Positions 46,602-58,688 are shown, counted from the stretch's first letter. The stretch: DNA of 64,000 nucleotides from Hexactinellida sp. DTS-2022 (GCA_028753945.1 JAPNXP010000010.1:2049042-2113041), one strand, 5' to 3'. Program-made: numbers and translations. Notes: a model not told the origin generated them from the sequence alone.

Positions 46602-48624
46602 GGGATACCGACTTTTCGGTACACGACAATTCGGTACGAACAATTCGGTACACGACAATTCGGTACATGGACTAGTCGGTACACACCGTAAATTACTATT
46701 CAGTATCGAGTAAACATAAACTTGATAGAAAGTTTCTATTTTTAAAAAAGATGTTGATTATTTGAACCTTGGGTGAGAACCTGTAAATAGGAACTAATTA
46801 GCGCCTTGTTGACTTGTTCACATGCAAACCTTAAATGAAAATAATTTATGTCAAAAGAAAATATGTCAATAGTCTAAGTCTAGTATAAACAATATGTCCC
46901 CAAATATATAAATATAAGTATATTTACATAATACATTAAACATTATCGAATCAATATGTATCGACTCATCAAATCAAGTAGGGGGGATTTAAGCTCACAG
47001 AAGGGGGCTATATTTACGATAAGTAGAGAGTTGGTGGAGAAATTACACATTGGCAATGTGAGAAGAAATCAGAATGTAAAGCAAGGCTACACACCAAAGA
47101 GGATCAGATAGTGAGACGAACAAATGAGCATCTCCACGGTCCAGACAACACAAAGGTCAGCTGTTTCGAAACAAAAATTGGAATCAAAAGGAGAGCGCAG
47201 ACTACTCATGAGACTTCACATCACATTATAGGCGAAAATGTATTGGAACTTTCTGAGGGAACATCTGCTAAACTACCAAAATTGGATAGTCTGAAACGTA
47301 CTATTCAGCTCCAGCGGGAAAAGGACAATGCCGCTCCAGCTCAACCGACGAGTTTAGAAGAGCTTGTAATTCCTTTGGAATATACAAAAACTGGGAAGGG
47401 AGATATTTTTTACTATATGACTCCGGGCCTCAACTCCATCGTATTCTAATTTTTGGGACACATCACAATATTGAAATGCTAGCGTCATCCCAGGTCTGGT
47501 TGGCTGACGGAACCTTCAAAACAGCACCGGCACTATTTGGACATGTTTACGTCATCCATGGATTTCGAGGAGGACCAGAACTTATTCAGGACGGCCACAT
47601 GCTACCAAGTTTATTCGCGTTACTACCGAATAAGACCCAAGATACATAATGAGGATGTGGCAACAAATTCAACTACTTTGTCCAAATGTACAACCGACTC
47701 ATATGTTAATGGATTTTGAACTGGCAGCAATAAAGAGTTTTCAAGTTTATTGGCCTAACACAAACGTAAAGGGTTGCTTTTTCCATCTGACCCAGAATAT
47801 ATGGAGAGAGGTACAAGCCGAATTTGCTCTCAAGATTCGCCTCTTGCCTGACCTTGCATATGCTTCTCCGTTTGATGTGCCCGAACTATTCGCAGATGTA
47901 GTACAACAACTCCCTATGCCTGCTGCACAAGGTCTGGTCTTATATTTCGAGCGAACATATATAGGACGTACTCTACCAGGTGGTACTTTTCGTGAGCCTC
48001 TCTTCCCAATATAATTTTGGAATCACCACCATAAAGTGCCACAAGGATTTCCAAGAACAACAAATTCGGTTGAAGCATGGCACCGTTCTTACAATGCTAC
48101 TGTCGGTTGCCATCATCCAAACATATGGAAATTTATAACTGCTCTAAAGAAAGAACAAGGACTTGTTGAAGTTAAACAAGCAAAATTTATTGCAGGTGAA
48201 AAACCTAACAAGAGACGCAAATATCGAAACAAAGAAATGGCTCTGAGGGATCTGGTTATGGGGTACCTCCACTGGCCAAAAATTGAACTTATTCGAGGAG
48301 TTGCTCATCAAATAGGAATGGAAACACACTAAACTAACCTCGTTAGTCTAATTCCATATATATTATATCATGAATACAAATAAATTAAAATAATTAACAA
48401 GGTTATGACATTTCAACGATACACAATTAATAGATTCCTGTAACTGCATAATACCACTATTAATGACTTTAGTAACTTTAAATAAACTATAACGCTCAGC
48501 ACGAATTGCTCCATTGAGTTTGGAAATGTACCGAATTGTCGTGTAACGAATAGTCCATGTACCGAATTGTCGTGTACCGAATTGTCGTGTACAGAATTGT
48601 CGTGTACCGAAAAGTCGGTATCCC
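46602..48624 (+). mobile_element. Mutator-like element (MULE), 2.0 kb, nested in P copy A
   Basis: The 21 bp ends GGGATACCGACTTTTCGGTA(C) and their inverse match perfectly. The direct repeat GGCATGGG flanks the element (46593-46600 and 48625-48632), or 9 bp with one mismatch. Subterminal iterons of ACGACAATTCGGTAC are present: five units at 46611-46687 and six inverse units at 48528-48618. Without the insertion, the P transposase frame reads through the target site. The element encodes its own transposase. Confidence 0.94.
47051..48332 (+). pseudogene. MULE transposase with FLYWCH-type finger, several breaks
   Basis: The frame from 47051 starts with a FLYWCH-like finger (WQCEKKSECKARLHT then NEHLHGPD). 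A conserved linker follows (LPKLDSLKRTIQ). The catalytic region reads VWLADGTFKTAPALF (about 47490-47535, first Asp) and MLMDFELAAIKSF (about 47703, second Asp), then GCFFHLTQN (Cys/His between second and third acidic sites). LVLYFERTYIGR (about 47940) has the likely catalytic Glu. The tail 48036-48332 contains NSVEAWHRSYNA. Frameshifts occur near 47404-47470 and 47640, and a stop near 48014. The enzyme would cut and paste the element by binding its terminal iterons. It is related to the GC-rich fragment at 13905. Confidence 0.88.
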
Positions 48625-49689
48625 GGCATGGGCCACTATGGAACTAGAGCATAGCACACTTTGGAGATTCGTATGTGAATGCAATGTATCGCGGTGGGAC
48701 ATTCTACGAAACTTTTTCTCACTGTTTCCAACTGTTTATTATCTAATAGAGTTAAGAATTATAATGTACTAGTATTGAAGCGTGATAATAGTAAGTTACT
48801 AAATTTAGGAATTAATTTTTCTTTATTTCTTTTAGTTTTATTCAGTCAACCTGTTGCTGTTCCTGTAGATGTAATAAGTGTGACTACTCCCTCTTAGAAG
48901 TATATCTCTATTTACGTATTGATGTCTTAACTCCTTAGTATCATAATAACATTTTTATCAATATCTGTGTTTGTATGAGTATACTGTATTATATATTATA
49001 TATTAAACTCCTTATATTTTCCAATCGTTTTAATTGACAATAATATGTTGTCAGGATGATGAGGGTAGCTAAAATTAATGGAAAAATTGAACAAATTACC
49101 ATTTTAGAAAATGTTGTTTTGAAGTGCTTAACCAATCCCTGGTCCAAAATTTTTAGTGATCACCATTGCCTTAGTGTATAGAATGCTATGCTTGAGGAAA
49201 TAAAAAATTCGAAACAAATGTGTCAAGGCAGAAAATTTGATAGAGAAAAGTATATAAGAGTTGAACTAAGAAATAATAGACACAAATGCCTTTCCAAACA
49301 AAGATTTTTAGTGTGCCGACTATACTATAGTATAGTGGCCCAGTTCTAATCTTACTGCCTTGGTGTTTTTTTATTTTTTATTTTTTTAGTCCGTATAAGC
49401 TCTACAGGCCAGAGTTACATTGCCCGGAGCTCAAATTTTTAGCATCGGTGTCCCATATGTTACAGATGTGCATCTCGAGCCAAATTTTAGATAAACCAAT
49501 TTTATATCACTTTGACACCTTATAAAATTTATAAAGTCCATAACTCAAAAAATCTTAAACTAAACCCGAAATTTTTATTTTACAATTGGATTCAACATAA
49601 AATTTTGCTGAGAAGAGGAAATTGAATAAAGCGTTTAATTCATGCCATAAATGGGTGTTGAAATTTCATTTTTTACTCACACTTCAGTT

Positions 49690-50590
49690 CAGTTAAAAGT
49701 GTTAAATCTAATTCTATTGTTTCAACTTGCAATAATTATATTGATTCAACTTGTGAGATCGAGTAGACTTCTATAAATAGAAGTCTACTAAGACTTCTAT
49801 TTATAGAAGAATCAGTAGACTTCTATTTAAAGAGAAGTCTACTAAATTTTCTATTTGAAAATTAATATTATAAATTCCATTACAACGACAAATTATGTGA
49901 GTATATTTTCTTCTGCAAGAAATACTCTTGCACTTATTAATATACTGACGCATTTAATCATGATTAATTCAGTTAGTATTTAACATATAGAGGTACTTCC
50001 AATAGTTTATAGGGGATAACTTGTCGAGTGTGCGGAATTAAAAAATGATAGCCAAATTAATTTTAAAAATTAATATTTATAACAAATAATTAAACTTAAT
50101 AAATTTAGTTACCTTAAACTAGTGTTAAATTATTAATGAGTTTGAATAATTATTTATATTAATTAGCTAAATATCATTAATCTCAGAGATGATACAAGAT
50201 AGAAACAAACTTCCAATTTATCAATTGAACATTATGCCACGTGACACCTCTACAAATGGGTCATGTCACCTGGAGCATCATGATGACATCGTTAAAAAAA
50301 TGCGTTTTTACAATTTTGTGAATTTTAGAATTCGAATGGGTTGGTTGGAGTTGGGCAAAGACCCAACACGCACAAAAAAATTGCTGACTCATCACCTAAT
50401 ATATTCTACTAAACTAGAATATCTCTGAAATTATGTGAGCTAAAATGAAACTTCCAACTCACAAAGGGTCGTCCCCCCCCCCACCGAAACAGCTTTTAAC
50501 ACCCTGACGTGATGTTGACATGACAAAAAATCAAAATTGCATCTGTGCCGACACCATTTTCCTTGGAGGCACTATCAATAACCAGCCAAA
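49690..50590. repeat. ~900 bp dispersed non-coding repeat (family X)
   Basis: This stretch matches 60140-62075 in direct orientation: ATCTAATTCTATTGTTTCAA, GATTCAACTTGTGAGATCGA, and the end TTTTCCTTGGAGGCACTAT. A piece lies inverted at 41145-41290. At 49765-49850 it contains a hairpin run of TAGACTTCTATTTATAGAAG-type words not present in the other copy. No coding frame is convincing. Confidence 0.7.
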
Positions 50591-50894
50591 ATTATTTGAA
50601 CAATAGGGATTTTAATGCACACATTACTCGTCCGGTAACTTATTAACGGCTATCTAAACTACTCTGAAATGACTATAAATATATTATTAAAGATATAAAT
50701 TACAAAATGTTGTGATTTCTATTCAATTTTGAAAAAATTCACGAAGTGGCATAAGTATTTCTGCCACGTGCCACTTGTGGCATAAGTGGCACAAATGGAA
50801 ATGTGGCTGTATGAGCCTGTAACACAGCAGAAAATATTCGGATTGATTTGAAATTAAGCACTTAGAGTAATTTAACCATGTGGAATTCAAATCT

Positions 50895-51046
50895 ACTATC
50901 AGAATTAATATATTAACATTGCATCTTAATGATCACAAATTAATTATTTAATTATCTAATTATATATTTAACTATCAGAATTAATATATTAACATTGCAT
51001 CTTAATGATCACAAATTAATTATTTAATTATCTAATTATATATTTA
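50895..51046. repeat. Perfect tandem duplication, 76 bp unit
   Basis: ACTATCAGAATTAATATATT begins at 50895 and again at 50971, and the two 76 bp units appear identical. It is a recent local duplication in AT-rich DNA. Confidence 0.88.
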
Positions 51047-51219
51047 ATGAGTTTAACGCCTCCATAAAAATGTAAATTCGAAACCTTTGCTGTTTTATTA
51101 TAATTTACACATTGTTTCATGTAAATTATTCATTTTGTAACATCTACTAGTGTTTATTATGCTGGTATAACCTCAAATGTCGGAATACCAATTATTACTG
51201 TTCAAATACTTTTGGCCTG

Positions 51220-52124
51220 TTAGTGTATATTCATATTTATATCATCTTCTGAACAACGAATGGCACGTTTCTGCTGCAATAGCCGAACTAACATGCTATA
51301 ATAAGAATTCCAACGTGTTTTCTCGCCTAAAATTAAAGTGCATTCTTGAACCCCATTGAGATCCATTTGATGTCTGAGAACGCCCATTGCCTTCGGACTC
51401 TTCCGAAAAAAAGAAATCAATTTACTGGCACGCCCCATCATTGATTGTACGCCACTTTGTTCAAAAATTGAATTCATGACCACTAGATGGATCGTGTAAA
51501 AAACAACCTGCATTAGAGAAGTTGTTGTCAGCCATCGCACGGACCATATTTAGGGCATTATCTCGGATTATCAAGTGGAGTTTCCTTCCAAATTCCAATC
51601 AGAAACGATCATGCGTAAAGTCTTGGAAATTGATTCAGAGGTATGTGACACATCATATAGAAAACAACGCAACACAGCTGCCTTTCGCTCTCCTCCTTTG
51701 TTGATGAAATGCAGTGTGAAGCTAATAAATGCGTGCTGACTCTTTGAACTCCAAATATCAGTGGTTGCACTGCAAGAATCGCCTAGATTATTGTGAAGCA
51801 GTTCCATGATTTTGTATTGTACACGTCTGTAAATATCCGGAATAATCCTTTGATGGAGTACTTTTTCACTTGGAACATCGAATTTGTGATTTAAGTTACC
51901 GTACTTACAAAAACGTTGAATCTATCATTTTCAACTGTAGTGTAAAGTGAATCACATATCCATTCAGCCAGAAAATATGTTCCACTAATTTGGTCAGGAT
52001 GATCAGACAACCACTTGTTTTTCAGCTCAAATGTTTCTTCTAGGCTCAATTGAGTTTGGGAACCTTGTGTAGCCAAAACGTAGATGGATTGGAGCTTCGA
52101 TTTCTCCTCATCGTTCTTGCACAT
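51220..52124 (-). pseudogene. hAT-superfamily transposase fragment
   Basis: Minus-strand frames in order: 52124-51891 contains FLAEWICDSLYTTVENDRF. 51807-51571 contains LGDSCSATTDIWSSKSQHAF, the hAT catalytic start with the first Asp in TTDIW. 51540-51220 contains ILGEKTRWNSYYSMLVRL, the conserved TRWNS block. The C-terminal dimerisation region and the BED finger are not seen, and frameshifts separate the blocks. The region directly upstream (52165-52715) is a repeat also found inverted at 31110-31680, probably this family's 5' end. Confidence 0.82.
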
Positions 52125-52164
52125 TTAGAATTCGGCCCCCGGTCGATACCTAATTTTGACACAC

Positions 52165-52715
52165 TGTTTACTTACCTCGAAAATATATTTGGGCTCCTTT
52201 GGGCGGGCGTAGAAATAATTTAAATATAAAACTAGATAGATAGACAAGTAAAACGCAAACAATTCAGCTCGCAAATGATTGCATTAGAAGATCGGATAAT
52301 TGGAATATTTGCCAAAATGCAGGCAGTAATTTATAATAATAAAAAATACATAAAATAAATACTAGTTAATTTAATACGGTTTGAAAACAAGCTAAAACTT
52401 TCAAATAACGTACAATCATACACATATATGTTTTGAACTACCAAAGAATCAAGCATGATTAAATATAGTAAGTAGGCCAATAATATATATTTGTGGTTTT
52501 TCAGAAATTGAATACGTGTATTCAAAATTTATGAATAACTTTGAGACTTTGTGAGGAAATGATAAATTTAAACGGCAAAGGACAAATACATTATTCTATG
52601 CTTTATTATTGTAGAATCGAATGTATACATTTAATGTATAATTTAGCTAAGTCAAAATTTGACCTATTACCCCATGGTTCCACACAGTGCGAAGTACGTA
52701 CTAATTAATATCAAT
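52165..52715. repeat. Dispersed repeat upstream of the hAT fragment
   Basis: Inverse of 31110-31680, ending near CCATGGTTCCACACAGTG. See the hAT fragment at 51220. From 52720 to 53435 I see only AT-rich intron. Confidence 0.65.
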
Positions 52716-53554
52716 CTACTAGGGAAAATAAAGGCTGATGCTGGTAGCTCAGACTCAAAGGAAAACTTCAAAGTACACACATTCTAAATATAGAATCTTC
52801 ACAGTTTCATTGGTAATACTACCGAAACATTTAATTTTACTCGTACAATTATTAAGAATTGTAATAGATATTAACTTAAATAACATAATCAAACTTAAAA
52901 TAACAGCTCAGTAATTGTTTTCATCGATCAAAATCGAAAGGTTTGTTGATTAAACAAGTTAAAATTTCAAGTTTAATAGGAATCACACTATCTGAATGAT
53001 AATCCATATAGTAATTCAAAATATAAACAGACAATTAAATAATACACGATTGGATTAAAAACACGCAAAGTGTCTATTAATAGGAGCAAAATAGCCTATG
53101 GATGGTATATAGTGATAGGTAATGTTACAACCTACAGGATTATCAACAAACAGTTAACAAAAACTTACGAGTTGTTATAGTTCGTTCTACTTGCTATTGC
53201 AAGTTAATTTGAATTTCTCCAGCCCTTTCGATAAATAAAATTTGATACAAAAACAGTTTAAATGAAGAAATTACTTTCTGACTACTATTATTTCTAAACT
53301 TTAATGTCAATTTTCTAATAACTATAGCGGAAAATATTAAAATGCAACCTACTTGGTTTATAAATTATCAAATCATTTTCAGAGTATATTGCACTCGACC
53401 TGAAGCTTCTGGAATCAAATGGAACATTTTTTTCGAGCAATAAAGAGAGCTGTATCGGATTAGAGATTCTCTACTCCGGCCGGATATCCGGTTATCCGGC
53501 TAAATATGTATTTGACAAATGATACCATATTATCAGATCAAGAACAAGTTCTGC

Positions 53555-56269
53555 CATAGCCTACTCTATACAAGGCCTACCATCAAAGATGATATTTTAC
53601 ACCAAGGATGAAGTAGTGTACGATATTATTATTACCCATAGATATTTACATTTATCTCTGTACAGTTAGAAATATTTAAAAATAGTTGGATCAACTTGTT
53701 ACTGATTTTTGTAATTAATTAATCCAATTCTCCTTCCACCGATATTTTAAGCAATTCCTAGTACTATATTTGACTTTGTTTCTTCGTAATAAATAGTTAG
53801 ATATTTAATTTTTCTCAATGCCGAACTGTTCTGCCCCTGGTTGTAGGGGTAATTATACCCCAGAAGAGCGCGTCCCAGTTTTACTTCCAGATGGTTCACC
53901 TGAGTTACGAGATGCCTGGATACGTGCTCTCCATCGTGAGGATATTTCTTACCTCAAAATGGTGTGTGTGTGCTAAGCATTTTCCGAAGGAAGATATTCA
54001 ATATTTTCACACGGTACCCAGAGGAGATGGCACATCCTATGAGGTCCCGCGAGGAAGACCCAAATTATATCCTGCGCTGTTCCCTCTCTCCTTCCTGGTT
54101 GTCCGTCTTATTATTCCTCTACCCCTTCAATTATAATCAAACGAACTCGGTTCTCTTGCGACTCCAAAGAGGAAGATTTATTGAACCAAGCAACTAATCT
54201 CAGCTTGAGATCAGAGAAAACAGAAATGGAGAAGTTTCGTGTTGGTTGTATACAATAAATATGAGATAAGTTAGCTTTAATAACAATCCCAACTGACTGG
54301 TTAGTTTGGATTCAAACAGATAATTATGTGAGACTTTTTGCCTAAGTTGGAAAATCATAATATTTGTGTAGATGTTTCTATTGAAATAAATTCTTTTTTA
54401 TCTGTTAACTGATATATATATGGGGAGTCCATTTCTCTATCACTTATCTCTATCACTGATATCCGACAAATTGAAACGATGTTTACAGAGATTACTCTGA
54501 AACTTAGATCTTCCCCTCAGAAGAAACATCCTCACCATATCTCTAAAGCAAAATAACATATTGAGGAGGCCATCTGATAATAAAAGAAAACTCTATGTAA
54601 CTTTTGACTTTGTGCACATTTTGAAAAGTATTCGAAACAACTGGTTGAATCAGAAAGATATTCGGAAAACCTTTCACTTTCCCAACTTTCAGAACATTAA
54701 GCTGAATTACTGTGTGTATTCTGTTCAAGTTTACTTTGCATCTTTTAGTGTTGTGCGTCTCCTCTATAATTTAGAGAAAGAATCCTTAGCTAAGTTAGCT
54801 CCTAGCTTTGACTATCAAAGCTTGTTATCCTTCTGCTATTGAGCGCCAAAATGTGAAACTTGTTTTGAAAGTATTCAACGAATTAACTGTTGAGGCTCTG
54901 AAGTTACAGAATGAACTCCGTAACCAAGAAGACCGAAACAATATACACGACTTTGTTGAAATGCTTCTACAAAATTGGAAATTTTTCAACATAAATTCCC
55001 CTCTTAAAGGTAGACGTTTGAATGATGATATCTCAAGACCTATAACATACCAGGACGAACGATTTTCATTCTTAGCTTGTGTTGTTATTTGGTTAGAGAC
55101 TTGGCTGGCCTTGCCAGGAAATGTAGGAAAGTTAAGTAAACAAACGTTTACCAGTTCTAAACATGCTTGTACTGTATTGCCTCAGATAACTAACCATTAA
55201 CTGGATTTAGTGGATTTAACTATCTTTTGACATCCTTTTTACAGACAGATCCATTGGAACATCACTTTGGCCTATATCGTATGATGTCAGGTTCAAACTA
55301 TCATATCTCGTATCTTCAAATCCTTGAAACTGAACGCCGCCTCAAGTTATCTAACATATTAAAGATTTTTGCTTCACAACAAGATTGTGGCTTACATTCA
55401 ATTCAGACATTTATTGATTCATACTCATCCCTTGATACGAATAATGGCGATGAAATCGATGTCCAATTAGTCTGGGATGAAATTGATGATCTAACTTCCA
55501 TTGAATGTAGTTTACAGACCCTTCAGTCATTAGCTTTTATTGCTGGTTATGCAGTACATAAATATATTTTAATTACTCAGCCATGTCATGTTTGCATTGA
55601 TCTTTTGACCATTGACATACTTTATCTTTGATGAAGATTCACAACCCGAGTTCAGGCTTTTGCAATTAACAGACCGTGGTGGCCTAAAGTATCCATCTGA
55701 GTTTATCCTCGAATCTATAGTAAATTTATGGAAGACGTTAATTGCAATTGAAAGCAAAGACTACTTGTTGGCGATATTGATGCAAGGTCATCCAGAAAAA
55801 TTATTGTGGAAGTAACCTTGATATTCTTAGAAGAGACTGATGCGATTGCTAAATCGAGTTGCATTTCTTGTGGTGTCTCTACTTTGGCTATCCTAAAAAA
55901 TCTTGTTTTCACTTGCGCCAACTGTTTACTAGCTAATAAGGTTAAAATTATAACTCCGCTGTTGAATCTAAAGGTATAGAAAAGCGATTAACTGAAGTCC
56001 TCACGTTAATGAAATACACCAGAACTACTCTTCTATTATTATTATTGTTATTATTATTGTTATTTGAACCCACATTATTCTTTATGTATTCTTATCATTG
56101 TTGTTAAGTAGCTATAAAGACTCAATAGAGAAAATCTATTAATTTACTAGAATTATTTGAATAACAGATTAATTTCTAAATGAAGTTTAATACATTGAAC
56201 TGTGTTTATATCGTACACTACTTCATCCATGGTACATTTTATGGTAGGCCTTATATACAGTAGGCTATG
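53555..56269 (+). mobile_element. P-superfamily DNA transposon, copy B, with 7 bp target duplication
   Basis: A 2,715 bp element starts CATAGCCTACTCTATACAAG and ends with a diverged inverse (CATAGCCTACTGTATATAAG). The direct repeat GTTCTGC flanks it (53548-53554 and 56270-56276). Further subterminal similarity (ATGAAGTAGTGTACGAT) is shared by both ends. It encloses a THAP-type transposase pseudogene. Confidence 0.9.
53818..55965 (+). pseudogene. P-element-type transposase with THAP domain (copy B), disrupted
   Basis: The ATG at 53818 opens the THAP domain MPNCSAPGCRGNYTPEERV with RDAWIRALHRED. A shift in the GTGTGTGTGTGC run near 53960 moves it to another frame, where the Cys/His pair CVCAKHFPKEDI follows. 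The first catalytic block region is lost. LYVTFDFVHILKSIRNNW (about 54595) is the second Asp block. 54808-55200 and 55227-55631 carry the later part with DPLEHHFGLYRMMSGSNYH. 55612-55815 contains DRGGLKYPSE, and a tail near 55850-55930 keeps a Cys pair. Several frameshifts and stops are present. It is closer to copy C than to copy A in the C-terminal region. Confidence 0.85.
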
Positions 56270-56473
56270 GTTCTGCTTATTCTTGATTAATTTGTACATA
56301 TACTAAGCTTGTGTTTTTTAGGAAGGCTTCTAAAATAATGTATGTGATTCCACAATTGATACAGTATATGAATATACTTTCAATCGCATTCACCTTTGGT
56401 AAATAAGATCTTTTAAATAACATATTTATTTTCGATTCCTATATATTTTTTGTGATGGCTTTTCCTATTAGCT

Positions 56474-56680
56474 TTGAAAGGTTGCATTTTTTATCAATCA
56501 CAGCATGAGAAAAATTTGGAATTTTTCTCACTATCTAAGAACGATTCTTTCAGAACACTCTGTAATGAATATTATGCCAGTACATATATCACGTGGAAAT
56601 ATTCCAAAATATATAGCACGTCACCACTGTGGAACCACACAAACCATTCACATCCAGAAATTTACAAAAAAAATCAATAA
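56474..56680 (+). pseudogene. BED zinc-finger fragment of a hAT-type gene
   Basis: The frame includes a Cys-containing strand (RTLCNEYY) and STSPLWNHTNHSHPEIYKK. This matches the histidine half of a BED finger, a DNA-binding domain at the N terminus of many hAT transposases. Its place inside the hAT-type element agrees. The first Cys part appears frameshifted. Confidence 0.6.
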
Positions 56681-57276
56681 ATGAAAATCCTCTTGTAGAA
56701 ATTCACAACAAGGTGATCATAGTATTTTTCAATCAACTAGTTCTGTATTACACATTATCTAAATTCTACTCCAAGAATATATATACAAGAAAACCTGTAC
56801 CAGACATTAGAACGACAGAAGAAATGGACAGTTAATGACCCTAAAGCTATGGAAATTCACTTTATATTCGGAGATAAAGTTATTCTTTAATTCATACATA
56901 AATACAATTGGGACCGTTATCCGGTTGGATAGCTGTTCATATCCGGTTCCGCCCGGATATCCGGATACCGGATTAGAACCGGATATCCGGTACAGCCCTA
57001 GCAATAAGTAAAGTATACGAAAAAACACTGTATAAATTAAGAGGATATAGAGAATCATTGAAATGAAGGAGCAGGATAAATTTCAAGTTACTTGAAAGTC
57101 AAGTTAAGTGGAAATCCACCAACAGAATATCTTATGGATTATCAAATGGATTCTGATTAGGTAGGAAAACCGAAGTAGAAATAGTGGATGCCATTTATGC
57201 TAGACGTGGACTTATTCGTAGTTTTAATTTATTTCGATGCAATGAACAGGTGGAGAACACACCAGCCAAGCAGTAT

Positions 57277-57425
57277 ACAGTAGATGTCGGATATAAGCGC
57301 ACCGGTTATAAGAACGTATCGGATATAAGAACACTATGTTTGAAACGGTTTCCAAAAACCCTATATAATGCCTGCTATAAGCACATTATATCAATTCCCG
57401 ACTATGTGCTTATAACCGGCATCCA
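57277..57425. mobile_element. ~150 bp MITE with TACAGTAGATGTCGG end
   Basis: The left end CAGTAGATGTCGGATATAAG has an imperfect inverse at the right (CTTATAACCGGCATCCAC). Half copies lie at 11547 and 16915. It is a Tc1/pogo-like non-autonomous repeat. From 57480 to 58560 no gene is supported, apart from a local duplication of ATTTTGAGATTGG near 58117-58150. Confidence 0.6.
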
Positions 57426-58568
57426 CAAAATCACCACTTGCAGCCTGTTGCTGATCTAATAAATGGTCGTTACCTATAGTAATGTACTTGCAATCAAAAC
57501 TCTTGTTAAATCCTTTTAGAAATTTAGTTAGTCACTAATTAGCTCTAATAACAATTCCATTAACAAATTGAATTTTTATGTTACTCTATCACAATCAAAC
57601 TCTCGTATATTCTTTATAAATTGGTTATTCATGTGGTTAACACATAGTGATATTGAGAATAGAATTTGAGAAAGAGGAGAGAAAGGATAACAGTGGTATT
57701 AAACAACAACCTACAACCGATGTTATATTTTAGGGAATTGAATTAGTAGAATTACAATATATCACAGAAAATGACCTTGAACATCTAATCAATTTTGATA
57801 ATATTGTATAACGAATATTAGGTTACAATAAAAGCGAGATTTAGGGGCATTTTTAAGACTGCTTTGTAAGTTAATTAGGAATATTCATTAATCTAAATAC
57901 ATTGAAGTAACCTCTGTATCGAGCTAACGGCTGGCATCAGAGTAAATCAAATACAAATTGGTATTGGATTAGACATTACACTGAACTTACCCCATTCGGT
58001 TCGGTTAAAAATTATACTTTCAGTCATTTTCCAAATTTCAAGTTTGGATGCTTTCAAATTAAAATTTTTGCGGAAATTTGAATCAAGAAACTTCCATCCT
58101 CAAAGCATAATAATAAATTTTGAGATTGGTATTAAATTTTGAGATTGGGAAAAACCTCGGAAAACCTCGAAATTTCCTCTGTCGATTGCTAGTCAATTTA
58201 TCTAAATCAGATAACAATAAATCCAAGGAACCGTAAGGCAAATATCTAACTGAAGTGACCTGGTCGATTACTAAGCCAACATCGCAGACATTGTAGAAAA
58301 AAAGTATTGTGAAACTCCACGACATTTCTTTGACGTCAAGGAAACTTTTTCTTAATTGACAACATAAACTAAGAGGATTTAATGGTAGAAAATAATTTAG
58401 AAATATACAATAGATTGTAGATTAATTGTGGGGATTACATTAATTATGACAGATTAAAATGTCTGACTCAAAATAACTTGTGGCCGATAACTTTGATTTT
58501 CGAAGTTTAAACTACATCCAAAAGTGAGTTTTTGTAATTAAGAACAAAATTATTATCACTATTAGCAT

Positions 58569-58688
58569 TGCCGGCGCCACGTATTATGAGGTGTGGGTGT
58601 AGTGGGTGTCACTGTCAAAGCACCGCTTCATTTCCTTGAGGCAGTGGGTGTCCGAACATCCAGGACACCCCCGGTGGCTCCGGACCTG
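58569..58688. mobile_element. 120 bp MITE with 8 bp target duplication
   Basis: The direct repeat ATTAGCAT flanks it exactly (58561-58568 and 58689-58696). The right end (inverted) reads CAGGTCCGGAGCCACC; the left reads TGCCGGCGCCAC, short of the first bases. The interior is GC-rich, with GTGGGTGT repeats. A hAT-type element is likely. It lies 128 bp beyond the 3' edge of SHARK exon 1. Confidence 0.72.

Larger units (their letters stand above)
43408..48897 (+). pseudogene. P-element-type transposase with THAP domain (copy A), split by a nested MULE
   Basis: Exon 1 (about 43408-43558) encodes the THAP start MSCVVPGCTSNYRGEDF with its conserved Trp. Exon 2 (from about 43968) supplies the Cys/His pair ICILHFKEEDI. 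A long frame at 44441-45190 holds the first catalytic block, ILQMDEVHIRSD. After a frameshift, LILFFDIVHIIKSVRNNW (about 45270) is the second Asp block. 45317-45910 and 45954-46600 carry the later part, including DALEHHFGLYLQMSGSQYH and DRGSLKYPS. The frame ending KLVQLAW at the MULE insertion resumes after it as ATMELEHSTLW and runs, with one more shift, to 48897. A stop near 44265 and several frameshifts are present. Best preserved of the three P-type copies. Confidence 0.85.
42879..49190 (+). mobile_element. P-superfamily DNA transposon, copy A, with 63 bp inverted repeats and 7 bp target duplication
   Basis: The inverted repeats 42879-42941 and 49128-49190 match at 62 of 63 positions and begin CATAGCATTCTATACACTAA. 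The 7 bp direct repeat CTTGAGG flanks them (42872-42878 and 49191-49197). Without the nested MULE (46602-48624) and one target copy, the element is about 4.3 kb. The gene inside encodes a THAP-type transposase with introns. The near-identical ends suggest a fairly recent insertion into SHARK intron 1. Confidence 0.93.
53444..56999 (+). mobile_element. hAT-type element containing P copy B
   Basis: The left end AGAGAGCTGTATCGGAT and right end (inverted) AGGGCTGTACCGGATATCC are degenerate inverses rich in CCGGATATCCGG. The direct repeat AGCAATAA flanks the element (53436-53443 and 57000-57007). P copy B with its 7 bp duplication accounts for about 2.7 kb, leaving an approximately 0.83 kb hAT-derived body with a BED-finger fragment. 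The nesting shows the hAT insertion came first. Confidence 0.8.

Noticed and set aside
48363..48702. ORFs with repeated FGTRQFGT / YRIVVYRIV peptides
   Set aside because: They are translations of the MULE subterminal iterons.
50189..50428. 79-residue ORF in family X
   Set aside because: The second copy of the repeat does not preserve the frame, so coding is not supported.
51177..51704. Plus-strand ORFs near the hAT fragment
   Set aside because: They are shadows of the minus-strand hAT transposase frames, which carry the TRWNS and TTDIW signatures.
58083..58325. Minus-strand 80-residue ORF close to SHARK exon 1
   Set aside because: Exon 1 joins exon 2 in phase without it, and its content is low-information hydrophobic and repeat-derived sequence.
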